Part shown: piece after piece, positions 1 through 7,651 of the stretch
How positions within the stretch are numbered: position 1 is the first letter of the stretch
Layout: the number at the start of each line of letters is the position of its first letter
DNA from: Candidatus Eiseniibacteriota bacterium
GTDB taxonomy: Bacteria > Orphanbacterota > Orphanbacteria > Orphanbacterales > Orphanbacteraceae
Direction of reading: 5' to 3'
NCBI GenBank assembly: GCA_029262235.1
Contig: JAJCZU010000006.1
Location: 136,934 to 200,933 of the forward strand
Length of the DNA: 64,000 nucleotides
Made by a program: the position numbers and the translations under genes
The notes under the pieces: generated by a model
What the model was told of the DNA's origin: nothing
What the model saw: only the letters and a program-made list of their open reading frames with translations
Databases searched by the model: none

Positions 1-1
1 C

Positions 2-1057
2 AACGAGGCCGTGCGCCTCGCGCGGAGGCGAGGGGGCGAAAGCGCTTCGCGCTTCACGAATGCGATTCTGCGCCGCTACCTGCGCGAGGGGATTCCGGCC
101 GGGATTCCGACGCTCGAAGACGACCCGGTGGGGCATCTGGTCGCCGAAGAGTCGTGTCCGCGCTGGCTCGCCGGGCGCTGGGTGAAGCGCCTCGGCCCCG
201 AAACCGCTCACGCGCGCATGGTCGCAAGCAATCGCACGCCGCCACTCGCGCTGCGCATACTGGCCAAGGGGGCGCGCGATGCGCTGGGGGTGCGTGATGC
301 GCTGGAGGAAGAGCTTCGCGCCCGCGAGATCAGTTTCGAGCAGAGTGAACTGCATCGCGACGTGCTTCTTCTTCCCGGGGGCCCCGATCCGCGCACGCTC
401 GAGGCGTTCACGCGCGGCGACATCATCGTGCAGGATCCGTCCGCGGCGCTCGTCACGTCGATGGCCGATCCCCCGGAGCGCACGACCTCGCTGCTCGATC
501 TCTGCGCCGCGCCGGGCGGGAAGCTGATCGCGCTCGCATCGCAGGCGCAGATGACCGGAATCATGGTCGGCGCGGACCGCTCGCCCTCGCGCCTCGCGCG
601 CCTGCTCGAGAACCGGGCGCGCGCGGAACTCGGGCGCGTGCATGTGCTCGCGATGGATGCGCTTCAGCCCGCGCTCAATCGCCGTTTTCAGACCGTGCTC
701 CTTGACGCTCCGTGCACCGGCCTCGGCACCCTGGCCCGCCACGCGGATCTGCGATGGCGCCTCCAGCCCGAAGACAGCGCGCGTCTCGGGCGGCTCGCGG
801 GCACTCTTCTCGCAAGCGCTGCCGAACTCGTTGAGGACGGCGGCCTCCTTCTCTATAGTACCTGTACGACCGAGCCCGAAGAGAACGACGACGTGATCAG
901 CGCGTTCCTCACGAAGCGCGCGGACTTCGCGCGCGAACGGCCGGTGCGGCCGCTCCCCGAGGGGACGGTCGAGGAAAACGGGACCCTGCGACTCCTTCCC
1001 GAGGTGCACCCCGGTGACGGCGCTTTTGCCGTCCGACTGCGAAAGAGAATCGAATGA
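2..1057 (+). CDS. rsmB: 16S rRNA (cytosine-C5) methyltransferase, RsmB/Sun family (5'-truncated by window edge)
   Basis: Makes m5C in 16S rRNA (C967 in E. coli) using SAM. The frame is open to the window edge, so the start lies upstream; the visible part opens in the NusB-like N-terminal domain (NEAVRLARRRGG, then FTNAILRRYL). The Rossmann methyltransferase domain follows, with SAM-binding motif LDLCAAPGGK at about residue 165, motif IV DAPCTGLGTLARH at about 235 and the catalytic-Cys motif YSTCTTEPEEND at about 285. Both cysteines expected of RNA m5C methyltransferases are present. About 351 residues are visible, against about 430 for full-length RsmB. Its stop overlaps the next start by 4 bp (ATGA), so it is probably translationally coupled to the PASTA gene. 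Confidence 0.93.
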   Translation, partial: NEAVRLARRRGGESASRFTNAILRRYLREGIPAGIPTLEDDPVGHLVAEESCPRWLAGRWVKRLGPETAHARMVASNRTPPLALRILAKGARDALGVRDALEEELRAREISFEQSELHRDVLLLPGGPDPRTLEAFTRGDIIVQDPSAALVTSMADPPERTTSLLDLCAAPGGKLIALASQAQMTGIMVGADRSPSRLARLLENRARAELGRVHVLAMDALQPALNRRFQTVLLDAPCTGLGTLARHADLRWRLQPEDSARLGRLAGTLLASAAELVEDGGLLLYSTCTTEPEENDDVISAFLTKRADFARERPVRPLPEGTVEENGTLRLLPEVHPGDGAFAVRLRKRIE

Positions 1058-1779
1058 AGTTTTTGAAAGCGCTCGGAAAAATCGCCCTCGTTGCGCTCCT
1101 CTCGTTCCTCGGCGGCGCGCTCGTGTTCGACTTCGCGATGCGGCATCTGACGGGGCAGGGCGATGAAGTCATGGTTCCGTCGATCGTCGGCATCCATCGA
1201 GCGGATGCCCACAAGTTGCTCGAGCGCGAAGGACTCTACCTCATCGTGGAGAACACGGTGTACGACGCCGTCAGCGATTCGGGCATCGTCATCACGCAGC
1301 GTCCCGAGGCGGACGAGCGCGTGAAGAAGGGGCGGCGCATCCAGGTCACGATCTCCGAAGGCGTCGAACGCATGCTCGTCCCGGAAGTGGGGGGGCAGGG
1401 AGTGCGCGAAGCGCGTATCGTGCTGAACCGCTCCGGCCTCAAGGCCGAAACCGTCATCAGCGTGCCCCACGACGATGTTCCGCGCGACAAAGTGATCGCG
1501 ACCGATCCCGTGGCGGGCACCGATGTCCGGTCGGGCGCCGACGTGCATCTGCTCGTCAGCCTCGGCCCCGAAAACTCCGCGTTCCTGATGCCGAACCTGC
1601 GCGGGCGCAAAGAGTACGATGTGCGCCGGCATCTCGATCTCTTCGGAATCGGCCTCGCGCGCGTTACCTACAAAGACCTCGAAGGCGCGGAGCGAAACGT
1701 CGTCGTCGGGCAGACGCCGCCGCCCGGGACGCGCATTGCCCGCGGGACGAGCGTGGAAGTGGAAGTGACGTCGCCATGA
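1054..1779 (+). CDS. Membrane-anchored PASTA-domain protein (no kinase domain)
   Basis: The 241-aa protein has a short cytoplasmic N-terminus, one transmembrane helix at about residues 8-28 and then three PASTA-like repeats at about 38-102, 103-172 and 173-241. These carry the usual VPSIVG / VPEVGG / MPNLRG openings and GTRIARGTSVEVEV-type ends. PASTA domains typically bind muropeptides or lipid II outside the membrane, so a periplasmic cell-wall sensing or binding role is inferred. There is no Ser/Thr kinase domain. In Firmicutes the rsmB-to-rpe interval usually holds a PASTA kinase and its phosphatase; here only the sensor part sits between rsmB and rpe. It is coupled by ATGA overlaps to both neighbours. 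Confidence 0.85.
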   Translation: MKFLKALGKIALVALLSFLGGALVFDFAMRHLTGQGDEVMVPSIVGIHRADAHKLLEREGLYLIVENTVYDAVSDSGIVITQRPEADERVKKGRRIQVTISEGVERMLVPEVGGQGVREARIVLNRSGLKAETVISVPHDDVPRDKVIATDPVAGTDVRSGADVHLLVSLGPENSAFLMPNLRGRKEYDVRRHLDLFGIGLARVTYKDLEGAERNVVVGQTPPPGTRIARGTSVEVEVTSP

Positions 1780-2444
1780 GTCAGTTCGGGATTCAAGTAT
1801 TGCCGTCCGTTCTTTCCGCGGACTTTTCGAAGCTCGAAGAAGAGATTCGCTCTGTCGAGGCCGGGCCGCTCGAGATTCTGCACCTCGATGTCATGGACGG
1901 CCGGTTCGTGCCGAACCTCACCTTCGGCCCGTTCATCGTGAGCGCGATCGACAAGCTCAGCGATCGTATTCTCGATACGCATCTCATGGTGCGCGAGCCC
2001 GCCCATCTCATTCCCGCGTTCGCCAAAGCCGGCAGCGACTGGATCACCGTGCATGTGGAAGCGTGCGAGGATCTCGGCGCCACGCTCGATGTCATTCGCG
2101 CGTCCGGCGCGAAGCCCGGCATCGCGATCAACCCCGACACGCCGCTCGCCCGCGTCGAACCGTACCTCGGCGACATTCATCTTCTGTTGCTGATGACGGT
2201 TTTTCCCGGCTTCGGGGGGCAGGCGTTCATGGCCGAAGTCGTCCCGAAGATCGAGCAGGCCGCGGCGATGCGCGCGAAGCGCGGGTACGATTACGTAATC
2301 GAAGTCGATGGAGGAATTGCGCCGGCCACGGCCGGTGTCGTGGCGCGCGCCGGCGCCGAACTACTCGTTGCGGGGTCTGCTGTCTACAATCACGAGGACC
2401 GGCCGGCGGCCATGCGCTCGATCCTCGACGCAGCGGGCGCGTAG
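1776..2444 (+). CDS. rpe: Ribulose-phosphate 3-epimerase
   Basis: Interconverts ribulose-5-phosphate and xylulose-5-phosphate in the pentose phosphate pathway. The 222-aa TIM-barrel sequence shows the family signatures in order: LPSVLSADFSKLEEEI near the N-terminus, LHLDVMDGRFVPNLTFGP (metal-binding His and Asp), DTHLMVREP, MTVFPGFGGQAF and the phosphate-binding IEVDGGI segment. Length is normal. The ATG overlaps the stop of the PASTA gene (ATGA), making rsmB-PASTA-rpe one operon. Confidence 0.96.
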   Translation: MSQFGIQVLPSVLSADFSKLEEEIRSVEAGPLEILHLDVMDGRFVPNLTFGPFIVSAIDKLSDRILDTHLMVREPAHLIPAFAKAGSDWITVHVEACEDLGATLDVIRASGAKPGIAINPDTPLARVEPYLGDIHLLLLMTVFPGFGGQAFMAEVVPKIEQAAAMRAKRGYDYVIEVDGGIAPATAGVVARAGAELLVAGSAVYNHEDRPAAMRSILDAAGA

Positions 2445-2545
2445 AGGGCTTGACCTGGCCCTCGATGGAGTAGCCGGGGGCGGATCGCTACCCGGCATCC
2501 CCCCGATTCCAGCCCCTCTCCGATCAGGACCTCATTCGCAGTCTC

Positions 2546-3664
2546 GTGAACCTGGTGCGATTGGAACGAGCGATCTCGCTTCGCGTCGTTCAGTTGCTGG
2601 TCGAGGTGGAACGCCGGCGACTGTTTCGCGAACTGGGCTACTCCTCGATGCACGATTACGTAACACGCGGCCTCGGCTACTCTGACTCTGCGGCATTTCG
2701 CCGGATCCGGGCCGCCCGCGCTGTGGCACTATACACGGAAATTTCCGGGATGATCGAGCGGGGCGAACTTTCGCTCTGTGCGGTGGCGAAGATCTCCGGC
2801 GCCCTCACTCCCGGGAACCGGGTCGAACTCCTTCGAAGGGTGACCGGGAAGAGACTGCGTGAGATCGACGCCATTCTCGCCGAGAACACTCCGGCAATTC
2901 TGGTTCGCGATAAGTTGAAGCCTATAGGAATTGTGGGCAGGAAAAGACGGCCTGCCGAATCAGACGCTCTTTTCGACACTGACCCGGCGCGGCCAGTTTC
3001 TGACCGCCGAAATGGCGGTCGAGAAGTTACCACCCCGAGCGCACACGCCACGCCGCCTGAAGTTACCACCCCAGGGGAATCGCGCGAGCCTTCGGACAAT
3101 GCCGCGGGTCGTTATAGAATCGAGTTCTCTGTGAGCGCTGAATTCGCCCAGCAGTTCGCGCGGGTGCGGGCGCTGGTATCGAACGGGATCGCGGGGCAAA
3201 GCTACGAAGGAGTCTTCGGTAAGCTGATCTCCGAGTATCTCGCACGCCACGACCCGGCGAGGAGGCAGGCGCGAAGAGAGAAACGAAATGAGCGTACTCT
3301 TGAGAGGCGCGGGAGCAAGTCGATGCCTGAACCGGCCGGCGATTGTCATGGTCTCGCTCGCGGGGCCCTGGTAGAGCCGGGCGGCGCTTCGATGCGCGAT
3401 AGGGTTCTAGGACAGTGCCGTTCCCGCCACATTCCTGCTGCGCTGCGCGACGAGATCATGCTGCGCGACGGACGTCGATGCACTTTCATTGCCCGGGATG
3501 GAACGCGCTGCAATGCGACAAGGCATCTGCAGATCGACCACATCACTCCGTTTGCTCTGGGGGGAAGGCATGAGGCGTCGAACCTGCGACTGCTTTGCGG
3601 CGCACATAATCGACTGGAAGCGGAGCGGGCGGGACTCGAACGGCCGGAGCGCCGCTCGGAATAG
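2546..3664 (+). CDS. HNH endonuclease-signature protein with N-terminal helical domain
   Basis: The 372-aa protein belongs to the multi-copy bacterial family with an N-terminal helical domain (RLERAISLRVVQLL, then GYSSMHDYVTRGLGYSDSAAFRRIRAAR), a variable low-complexity middle and a C-terminal HNH nuclease domain. The HNH core is complete: RRCTFIARDGTRCNATRHLQ, DHITPFALGG, then NLRLLCGAHN. The biological role of this family is unclear. The GTG start given here may be too short: similarity to the family seems to continue upstream (LSDQDLIRSLV) back to an in-frame TAG at 2471-2473, with no ATG/GTG/TTG in between. The gene may therefore have lost its start or use a weak one. It converges on the LysM-like gene. 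Confidence 0.75.
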   Translation: MNLVRLERAISLRVVQLLVEVERRRLFRELGYSSMHDYVTRGLGYSDSAAFRRIRAARAVALYTEISGMIERGELSLCAVAKISGALTPGNRVELLRRVTGKRLREIDAILAENTPAILVRDKLKPIGIVGRKRRPAESDALFDTDPARPVSDRRNGGREVTTPSAHATPPEVTTPGESREPSDNAAGRYRIEFSVSAEFAQQFARVRALVSNGIAGQSYEGVFGKLISEYLARHDPARRQARREKRNERTLERRGSKSMPEPAGDCHGLARGALVEPGGASMRDRVLGQCRSRHIPAALRDEIMLRDGRRCTFIARDGTRCNATRHLQIDHITPFALGGRHEASNLRLLCGAHNRLEAERAGLERPERRSE

Positions 3665-3791
3665 TGGTGGGGTGTCGACCTGCGCGGCGGCGGTGCTTCC
3701 GATCGGAACAGGGGAGGCGATGATGGGAAGGCCGTCACAGACATTGGTGGAATCGCGGGGAACACGTTGGCTGGGAAGTGAGATCGCACAC

Positions 3792-3826
3792 GCTTACCCG
3801 CCCCGCTATCGCACGGGCGCGTAAGC
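3792..3826. terminator. Hairpin between convergent genes
   Basis: Arms GCTTACCCGCCC (3792-3803) and GGGCGCGTAAGC (3815-3826) pair over 12 positions with one C/C mismatch, leaving an 11-nt loop. It sits between the end of the HNH gene and the stop of the LysM-like gene on the other strand, a typical place for a bidirectional terminator. No U-tract follows on either strand, so it is not a textbook intrinsic terminator. Confidence 0.5.
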
Positions 3827-3827
3827 T

Positions 3828-4535
3828 CTACTGATAAGCCCTGTATCCGTTCCGCGCCCAGATGATCTCGTTGCAGATCGCCCACGCGATTTTCTGATGC
3901 ACCACATCGAGATCGAATCCCTGTTCGTCCAGGCTTCCGTACGAAATTCTGCGCAGGTCGAACGAGACTCCCTTGAGCTGGCCGATCGAACGGTTCGGCA
4001 CGACTTCGACTTCCGGTTTCGGCACACGAAATCCCATCGCGACGTCCCACATCATCTGTGACGCCGCCTGCAGTTTCAGCTGGACGTCTTCGGGCACCTG
4101 CACGTAGCCGTTGTCCGCGGTTCTGGCGAGCGAGTAGAGCTGATCTTCCACTTCCATGAACGACGCGCGCGCTTCGAGCATCGCGTGCGTTTCCATCGGG
4201 AAGAGTGCCGACACCCCTTCTTCGGCCAGAATCGCGTCGAGCCGCGGGGTCCGGAGCTTCGTACCCGGCTTCAGCTTCTCCCGTTTCCCGAGCGAGTTCA
4301 CGAGTTCGATGACGCGCCCGTAATGCGGGTTCCCGTAGTACGATTGCCCCAGCAGGTCGATGGAGTCGCCGACCCGGACGTAGTGCACATAGGGGTTCGA
4401 AGCGACGGCCTGAGTCGCGCCCGGCACTGCCGGCGCCATCCCCGCTCCGTCGCCGGACGAGCTCGCAGGAAGGCCGGGAGATACCGCCGCCAACGCCCCG
4501 ATCAGGGTGATTCGCAAAAAGTGCATGGTTCGCAT
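3828..4535 (-). CDS. Secreted LysM-like domain protein
   Basis: About 235 aa. The N-terminus (MRTMHFLRITLIGALAAV, then a small-residue stretch) looks like a signal peptide. A Ser/Ala/Gly/Pro-rich linker leads to a LysM-like segment (YVRVGDSIDLLGQSYYGNP, ending KLKPGTKLRTP) at about residues 50-100. LysM modules usually bind peptidoglycan, which suggests a periplasmic protein. The remaining 130 residues are unrecognised, with several aromatic and acidic stretches. The start is taken at the first Met before the hydrophobic segment; a second Met at 4526 is equally possible. It stands alone on the minus strand. Confidence 0.65.
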   Translation of the reverse strand: MRTMHFLRITLIGALAAVSPGLPASSSGDGAGMAPAVPGATQAVASNPYVHYVRVGDSIDLLGQSYYGNPHYGRVIELVNSLGKREKLKPGTKLRTPRLDAILAEEGVSALFPMETHAMLEARASFMEVEDQLYSLARTADNGYVQVPEDVQLKLQAASQMMWDVAMGFRVPKPEVEVVPNRSIGQLKGVSFDLRRISYGSLDEQGFDLDVVHQKIAWAICNEIIWARNGYRAYQ

Positions 4536-4625
4536 ACCCTTACTTAGCGAACCGAGCGGCCCCAAAGCAAGGCATTTCCGGGCCAGGAACCGTAATACAC
4601 GCCCCCGTTCCAGATTCCGGCTCCT

Positions 4626-4665
4626 GCTCCGGTCCTGATTCCGGTCCAGCTCCGGTCCTGATTCC
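4626..4665. repeat. Exact 17-bp direct repeat in a degenerate repeat tract
   Basis: GCTCCGGTCCTGATTCC occurs at 4626-4642 and again at 4649-4665 (23-bp period). The tract extends with weaker copies of CCGGTCC/GATTCC from about 4615 to 4710. No gene is visible in 4566-4986. Besides this tract, that interval holds the palindrome at 4782-4835 and the probable ffh promoter. Confidence 0.7.
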
Positions 4666-4781
4666 TGTCCGGCTTCGGTCCTTCTCCGCTCCTGTCCCGT
4701 TCCGCCTCTTTATTCCCCCCCGCCGCGCCCACGGGCTTCCCGAGGGGCTTTCCGGGGGAAATGCGACCCCACGGCGGGTGG

Positions 4782-4835
4782 CGCGCCCGACGGGGACCCC
4801 TGCCGAGCCTGTCGAGGCAGGGGTGGCCGGGCGCG
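4782..4835. repeat. Long two-stage palindrome upstream of ffh
   Basis: The inner arms are ACCCCTGCC (4796-4804) and GGCAGGGGT (4816-4824) around an 11-nt loop. The outer arms are CGCGCCCG (4782-4789) and CGGGCGCG (4828-4835), separated from the inner arms by 6 and 3 unpaired bases. All 17 arm positions pair. It resembles a REP-type extragenic palindrome or a decayed terminator, but no U-tract follows. No further copy was noticed in this window. Confidence 0.6.
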
Positions 4836-4897
4836 ACAGGGTGTGGCGGGGAGCCACAGGACCCGCCGATTTACGCTCGTTTCCGCCCGAAAACCCC

Positions 4898-4928
4898 TTG
4901 GCGAAACCCGTAACCCCCGTGGTAGTAT
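4898..4928 (+). promoter_or_regulatory. Possible ffh operon promoter
   Basis: TTGGCG (4898-4903) and TAGTAT (4923-4928) are separated by 19 bp, about 60 nt before the ffh start, in the only gap before this long operon. The spacing is longer than ideal, so this is a weak call. Confidence 0.35.
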
Positions 4929-4986
4929 TCTAAATTCGCCCGCAGCGCGCCCGGGCCATCGTACGTCCGGGCATGGAGAGAATGGT

Positions 4987-6312
4987 TTGTTCGAAGAGAT
5001 CAGCTCGAAACTCGACGCCGCATTCAAGAAACTCCGCGGCCGGGGCAAGCTGAACGAGAAAGACGTCACCGCGGGACTCCGCGAAATTCGTCTCGCTCTT
5101 CTGGAAGCCGACGTACACTTCAAGGTCGTCAAAGAATTTCTGGCGAACGTGAAGGAACGCGCGGTCGGGCAGGAAGTGCTCGACAGCATTTCTCCGGGGC
5201 AGCAGCTCGTCAAGATCGTGAACGACGAGCTCGTGAAACTGCTGGGCGGTCAGCGTGCGCCGATCAGGCTCGCGTCGCAGCCGCCTACGGTCGTGCTGCT
5301 TGCGGGGCTGCAAGGTTCGGGGAAGACGACGTTCGCGGCGAAACTCGCGCAGCGCTACATCAAGCGTGACAAGCGGGTGCATCTCGTGGCCGGCGACATC
5401 TATCGCCCGGCGGCGGCGGACCAGCTCGAGCAGCTGGCGAAACAGATCGGCGCTTCGATCACGCGCGGTGAAGAGGGGGAACTCCCCGACTCGATCGCGG
5501 CGCGCGCGATTAAGAAAGCGGCGGGTGACCTGCAGGATCTCGTGATCGTCGACACGGCCGGCCGGCTGCATGTCGACGAAGATCTCATGAAAGAGATCGA
5601 GCGGGTGCACGCGGTGGCGAAACCGGACGAGACCCTCCTCGTCGTGGATGGAATGACGGGCCAGGACGCGGTGAACGTGGCGACGTCGTTTCAGGAACGC
5701 ATTGCGATCGACGGGTTCGTGCTGACGAAGATGGACGGAGACGCGCGCGGTGGCGCCGCCCTTTCGATTCGTCACGTGACGGGCAAGCCGATCAAGTTCG
5801 TGGGTACGGGCGAAGGGGTGGATGCCCTCGAGGATTTCCACCCGGACCGTATGGCGAACCGCATTCTCGGCATGGGCGACGTGGTCGGCCTCGTCGAGAA
5901 GGCCGCGCAATCGGTTGATATGGAAAAGGCCGCGCATCTGGCCGATCGCATGAGGCGTCAGCAGTTCACGCTGGACGACTTTGCTGACCAGCTTTCGCAG
6001 CTGAAGAAGATGGGGCCCCTCGATCAGATCATGGGGATGATTCCCGGCGCGGCGAAGATGCCGAAGGGAATGAAAGTAGACGACAAGGCGATGGGTCGAA
6101 CGGAAGCGATCATCTCGTCGATGACGCCGCTCGAAAGATCGGAACCCGTGATTTTGAACGGGAGTCGTCGCAAGAGGATCGCGCGCGGGAGCGGCACTTC
6201 GGTACAGGAAGTGAACCAGCTTCTGAAGCAGTTCGACATGATCAAGAAAATGATGAAAAAGATGGGTGGCAAGCGCGGCAAGAAAGGTCGCATGACCCCC
6301 CGATTCCAATGA
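4987..6312 (+). CDS. ffh: Signal recognition particle protein Ffh
   Basis: GTPase subunit of SRP that binds signal sequences and the SRP RNA for co-translational targeting. It has an N domain (LFEEISSKLDAAFKKLRGRG), a G domain with GLQGSGKTTFAAKLA (about residue 106), DTAGR (about 189) and TKMDG (about 248), and a Met-rich M domain ending in a basic KKMGGKRGKKGR tail. The start is a TTG: a GGAGAG Shine-Dalgarno at 4975-4980 lies 6 nt upstream, and translation from it gives the canonical MFEEISSKL N-terminus. The resulting 441 aa matches the family. It is the first gene of a conserved ribosome-biogenesis operon; SRP RNA itself is not in this window. Confidence 0.96.
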   Translation: MFEEISSKLDAAFKKLRGRGKLNEKDVTAGLREIRLALLEADVHFKVVKEFLANVKERAVGQEVLDSISPGQQLVKIVNDELVKLLGGQRAPIRLASQPPTVVLLAGLQGSGKTTFAAKLAQRYIKRDKRVHLVAGDIYRPAAADQLEQLAKQIGASITRGEEGELPDSIAARAIKKAAGDLQDLVIVDTAGRLHVDEDLMKEIERVHAVAKPDETLLVVDGMTGQDAVNVATSFQERIAIDGFVLTKMDGDARGGAALSIRHVTGKPIKFVGTGEGVDALEDFHPDRMANRILGMGDVVGLVEKAAQSVDMEKAAHLADRMRRQQFTLDDFADQLSQLKKMGPLDQIMGMIPGAAKMPKGMKVDDKAMGRTEAIISSMTPLERSEPVILNGSRRKRIARGSGTSVQEVNQLLKQFDMIKKMMKKMGGKRGKKGRMTPRFQ

Positions 6313-6334
6313 CAGGTTACAAGGAGAGAAAAGA

Positions 6335-6889
6335 GTGTCTGTAAAAATTCGACTCGCCCGGCACGGGCGGAAAAAACGCCCCTTCTATCGCCTCGTGGTC
6401 GCGGACAGCCGCTCCGCGCGCGACGGGCGCTTCGTCGACATCGTCGGTACGTACAATCCGCTCGCGAACCCGACGCGTGTTTCGATCAATCAGGAAAAGG
6501 CGTTGCACTGGCTCGGCGAAGGCGTCGAAATGACCGAAACGGCGAAGAGCATTCTCGATCGCTCGGGCGTCATGGCTCGCTATCGTGACGCGAAAGCCGG
6601 CAACGCGCTGACCGAAGAAGAATTCAAAATCTCGGTCGACCTGTTCAAGCACGAGCTCGATGCGGCCGGTTCGAAGCGCAAGGGCAAGCGCAAGGTCGTT
6701 TCGGGACCGTCCGAAGAAGTCGCCGCAGCCGCGGGTGGCGCCGTTGCCACCGATGCGCCGAAGGAAGACGCGCCGAAGGAAGACGCTCCGGCCGAAGCTG
6801 CCGCGGAAGCGCCTGCTGAAGCACCCGCAGCACCCGCAGAAGCCGCACCGGCGGCGGAAGAACCGGAAACGCCGAAAGCCGATGAGTGA
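6335..6889 (+). CDS. rpsP: 30S ribosomal protein S16 with long Ala/Glu/Pro tail
   Basis: Ribosomal protein S16 of the small subunit. The first 85 residues are typical (VKIRLARHGRKKRPFYRLVV, then DGRFVDIVGTYNP). The GTG start follows an AAGGAGAG Shine-Dalgarno at 6321-6328. S16 is usually 80-100 aa; here the chain runs to 184 aa. A Lys/Arg-rich stretch is followed by a low-complexity tail of about 70 residues made almost only of Ala, Glu, Pro and Lys. The tail contains no recognisable domain and is presumably disordered. The 3' end overlaps the possible upstream start of the KH-protein gene. Confidence 0.95.
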   Translation: MSVKIRLARHGRKKRPFYRLVVADSRSARDGRFVDIVGTYNPLANPTRVSINQEKALHWLGEGVEMTETAKSILDRSGVMARYRDAKAGNALTEEEFKISVDLFKHELDAAGSKRKGKRKVVSGPSEEVAAAAGGAVATDAPKEDAPKEDAPAEAAAEAPAEAPAAPAEAAPAAEEPETPKADE

Positions 6890-6896
6890 TTCACCC

Positions 6897-7127
6897 ATGA
6901 AAGACCTCATCGTGCATGTCGCGAAACTGCTGGTCGACGAGCCGAAGGACGTTCGCGTGGAAGAGAAGCAGAAGGACCAGACCACGGTCTTCGAACTTCG
7001 CGTTCACAAGGAAGATCTCGGCAAGGTGATCGGCAAGAACGGGCGCACGGCACACGCCATGCGTTCGCTGCTCGGTGTGCTCTCGGCCCGCGAGGGTCGG
7101 CGCGCCATTCTCGAAATCGTCGAGTAG
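6897..7127 (+). CDS. khpA: KH-domain RNA-binding protein KhpA
   Basis: Small (76 aa) KH-domain protein, the KhpA/YlqC family found between rpsP and rimM in many bacteria. The GKVIGKNGRTAHAMRSLL segment carries the KH GxxG loop. KhpA proteins bind RNA, often together with KhpB, and affect cell-wall and division genes in Firmicutes. The ATG at 6897 gives the usual MKDLIVHVAKLLVDEP start. An earlier in-frame ATG at 6882 overlaps the rpsP stop and would add five residues. Confidence 0.9.
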   Translation: MKDLIVHVAKLLVDEPKDVRVEEKQKDQTTVFELRVHKEDLGKVIGKNGRTAHAMRSLLGVLSAREGRRAILEIVE

Positions 7128-7131
7128 AGCG

Positions 7132-7650
7132 TTGAGCACTCCCGAGTGGATCGAGCTCGGGACGATCGGGCGCCCGCACGGCCTTCGCGGGGAAGTGACG
7201 CTGCTCGTCCCCGCGCGCTATCAGGAGGCGTTCGCCGCACTCGATACGGTCTATTGGAACAAGGCGAAGGCGACCGCGCCGATCGAATCCATGCGGTTTC
7301 ACAAGGGTCACTTCCTCGTGCAGTTCCGCAAGGTGAATGACCGGGACGCCGCGGAGAGCGTGCGTGGCACCGTCGTGTTTGCGAAGGTCGAAGATCTGCG
7401 CGAAGCCGGTTTCGACGCCACGTTTCCGGACGAACTGATCGGCTTCACGGTCGTGACGGAAGCGGGGGAGATGATCGGGGTCGTGGAAGACGTGCTCGAC
7501 TATCCCGCGGGCGAACTCGTCCAGGTACGGAACGGGGCGCGCGAGCATCTGATCCCGAACGTGCCGGAGATCGTAATCGCGGTGGAGCCGGAAGCGGACC
7601 GCATGATCGTTCGCCCCACGCCCGGCCTTCTCGATCTCAACAACGACTGA
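7132..7650 (+). CDS. rimM: Ribosome maturation factor RimM
   Basis: 16S rRNA processing factor that binds S19 during 30S assembly. The 172 aa show the N-terminal barrel signature (ELGTIGRPHGLRGEVTL) and the PRC-barrel C-terminal half (ELIGFTVVTEAG, then GELVQVRNG and the LIPNVPEIV strand). The start is a TTG at 7132, four bases after the khpA stop; no ATG or GTG is available before the conserved N-terminus. It lies in the conserved khpA-rimM-trmD order. Confidence 0.94.
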   Translation: MSTPEWIELGTIGRPHGLRGEVTLLVPARYQEAFAALDTVYWNKAKATAPIESMRFHKGHFLVQFRKVNDRDAAESVRGTVVFAKVEDLREAGFDATFPDELIGFTVVTEAGEMIGVVEDVLDYPAGELVQVRNGAREHLIPNVPEIVIAVEPEADRMIVRPTPGLLDLNND

Positions 7651-7651
7651 C

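Noticed and set aside
4566-4986. SRP RNA gene next to ffh
   Set aside because: The conserved SRP RNA apical segment (GGAAGGAAGCAGCC-like) is absent, and the region is explained by repeats and a palindrome.
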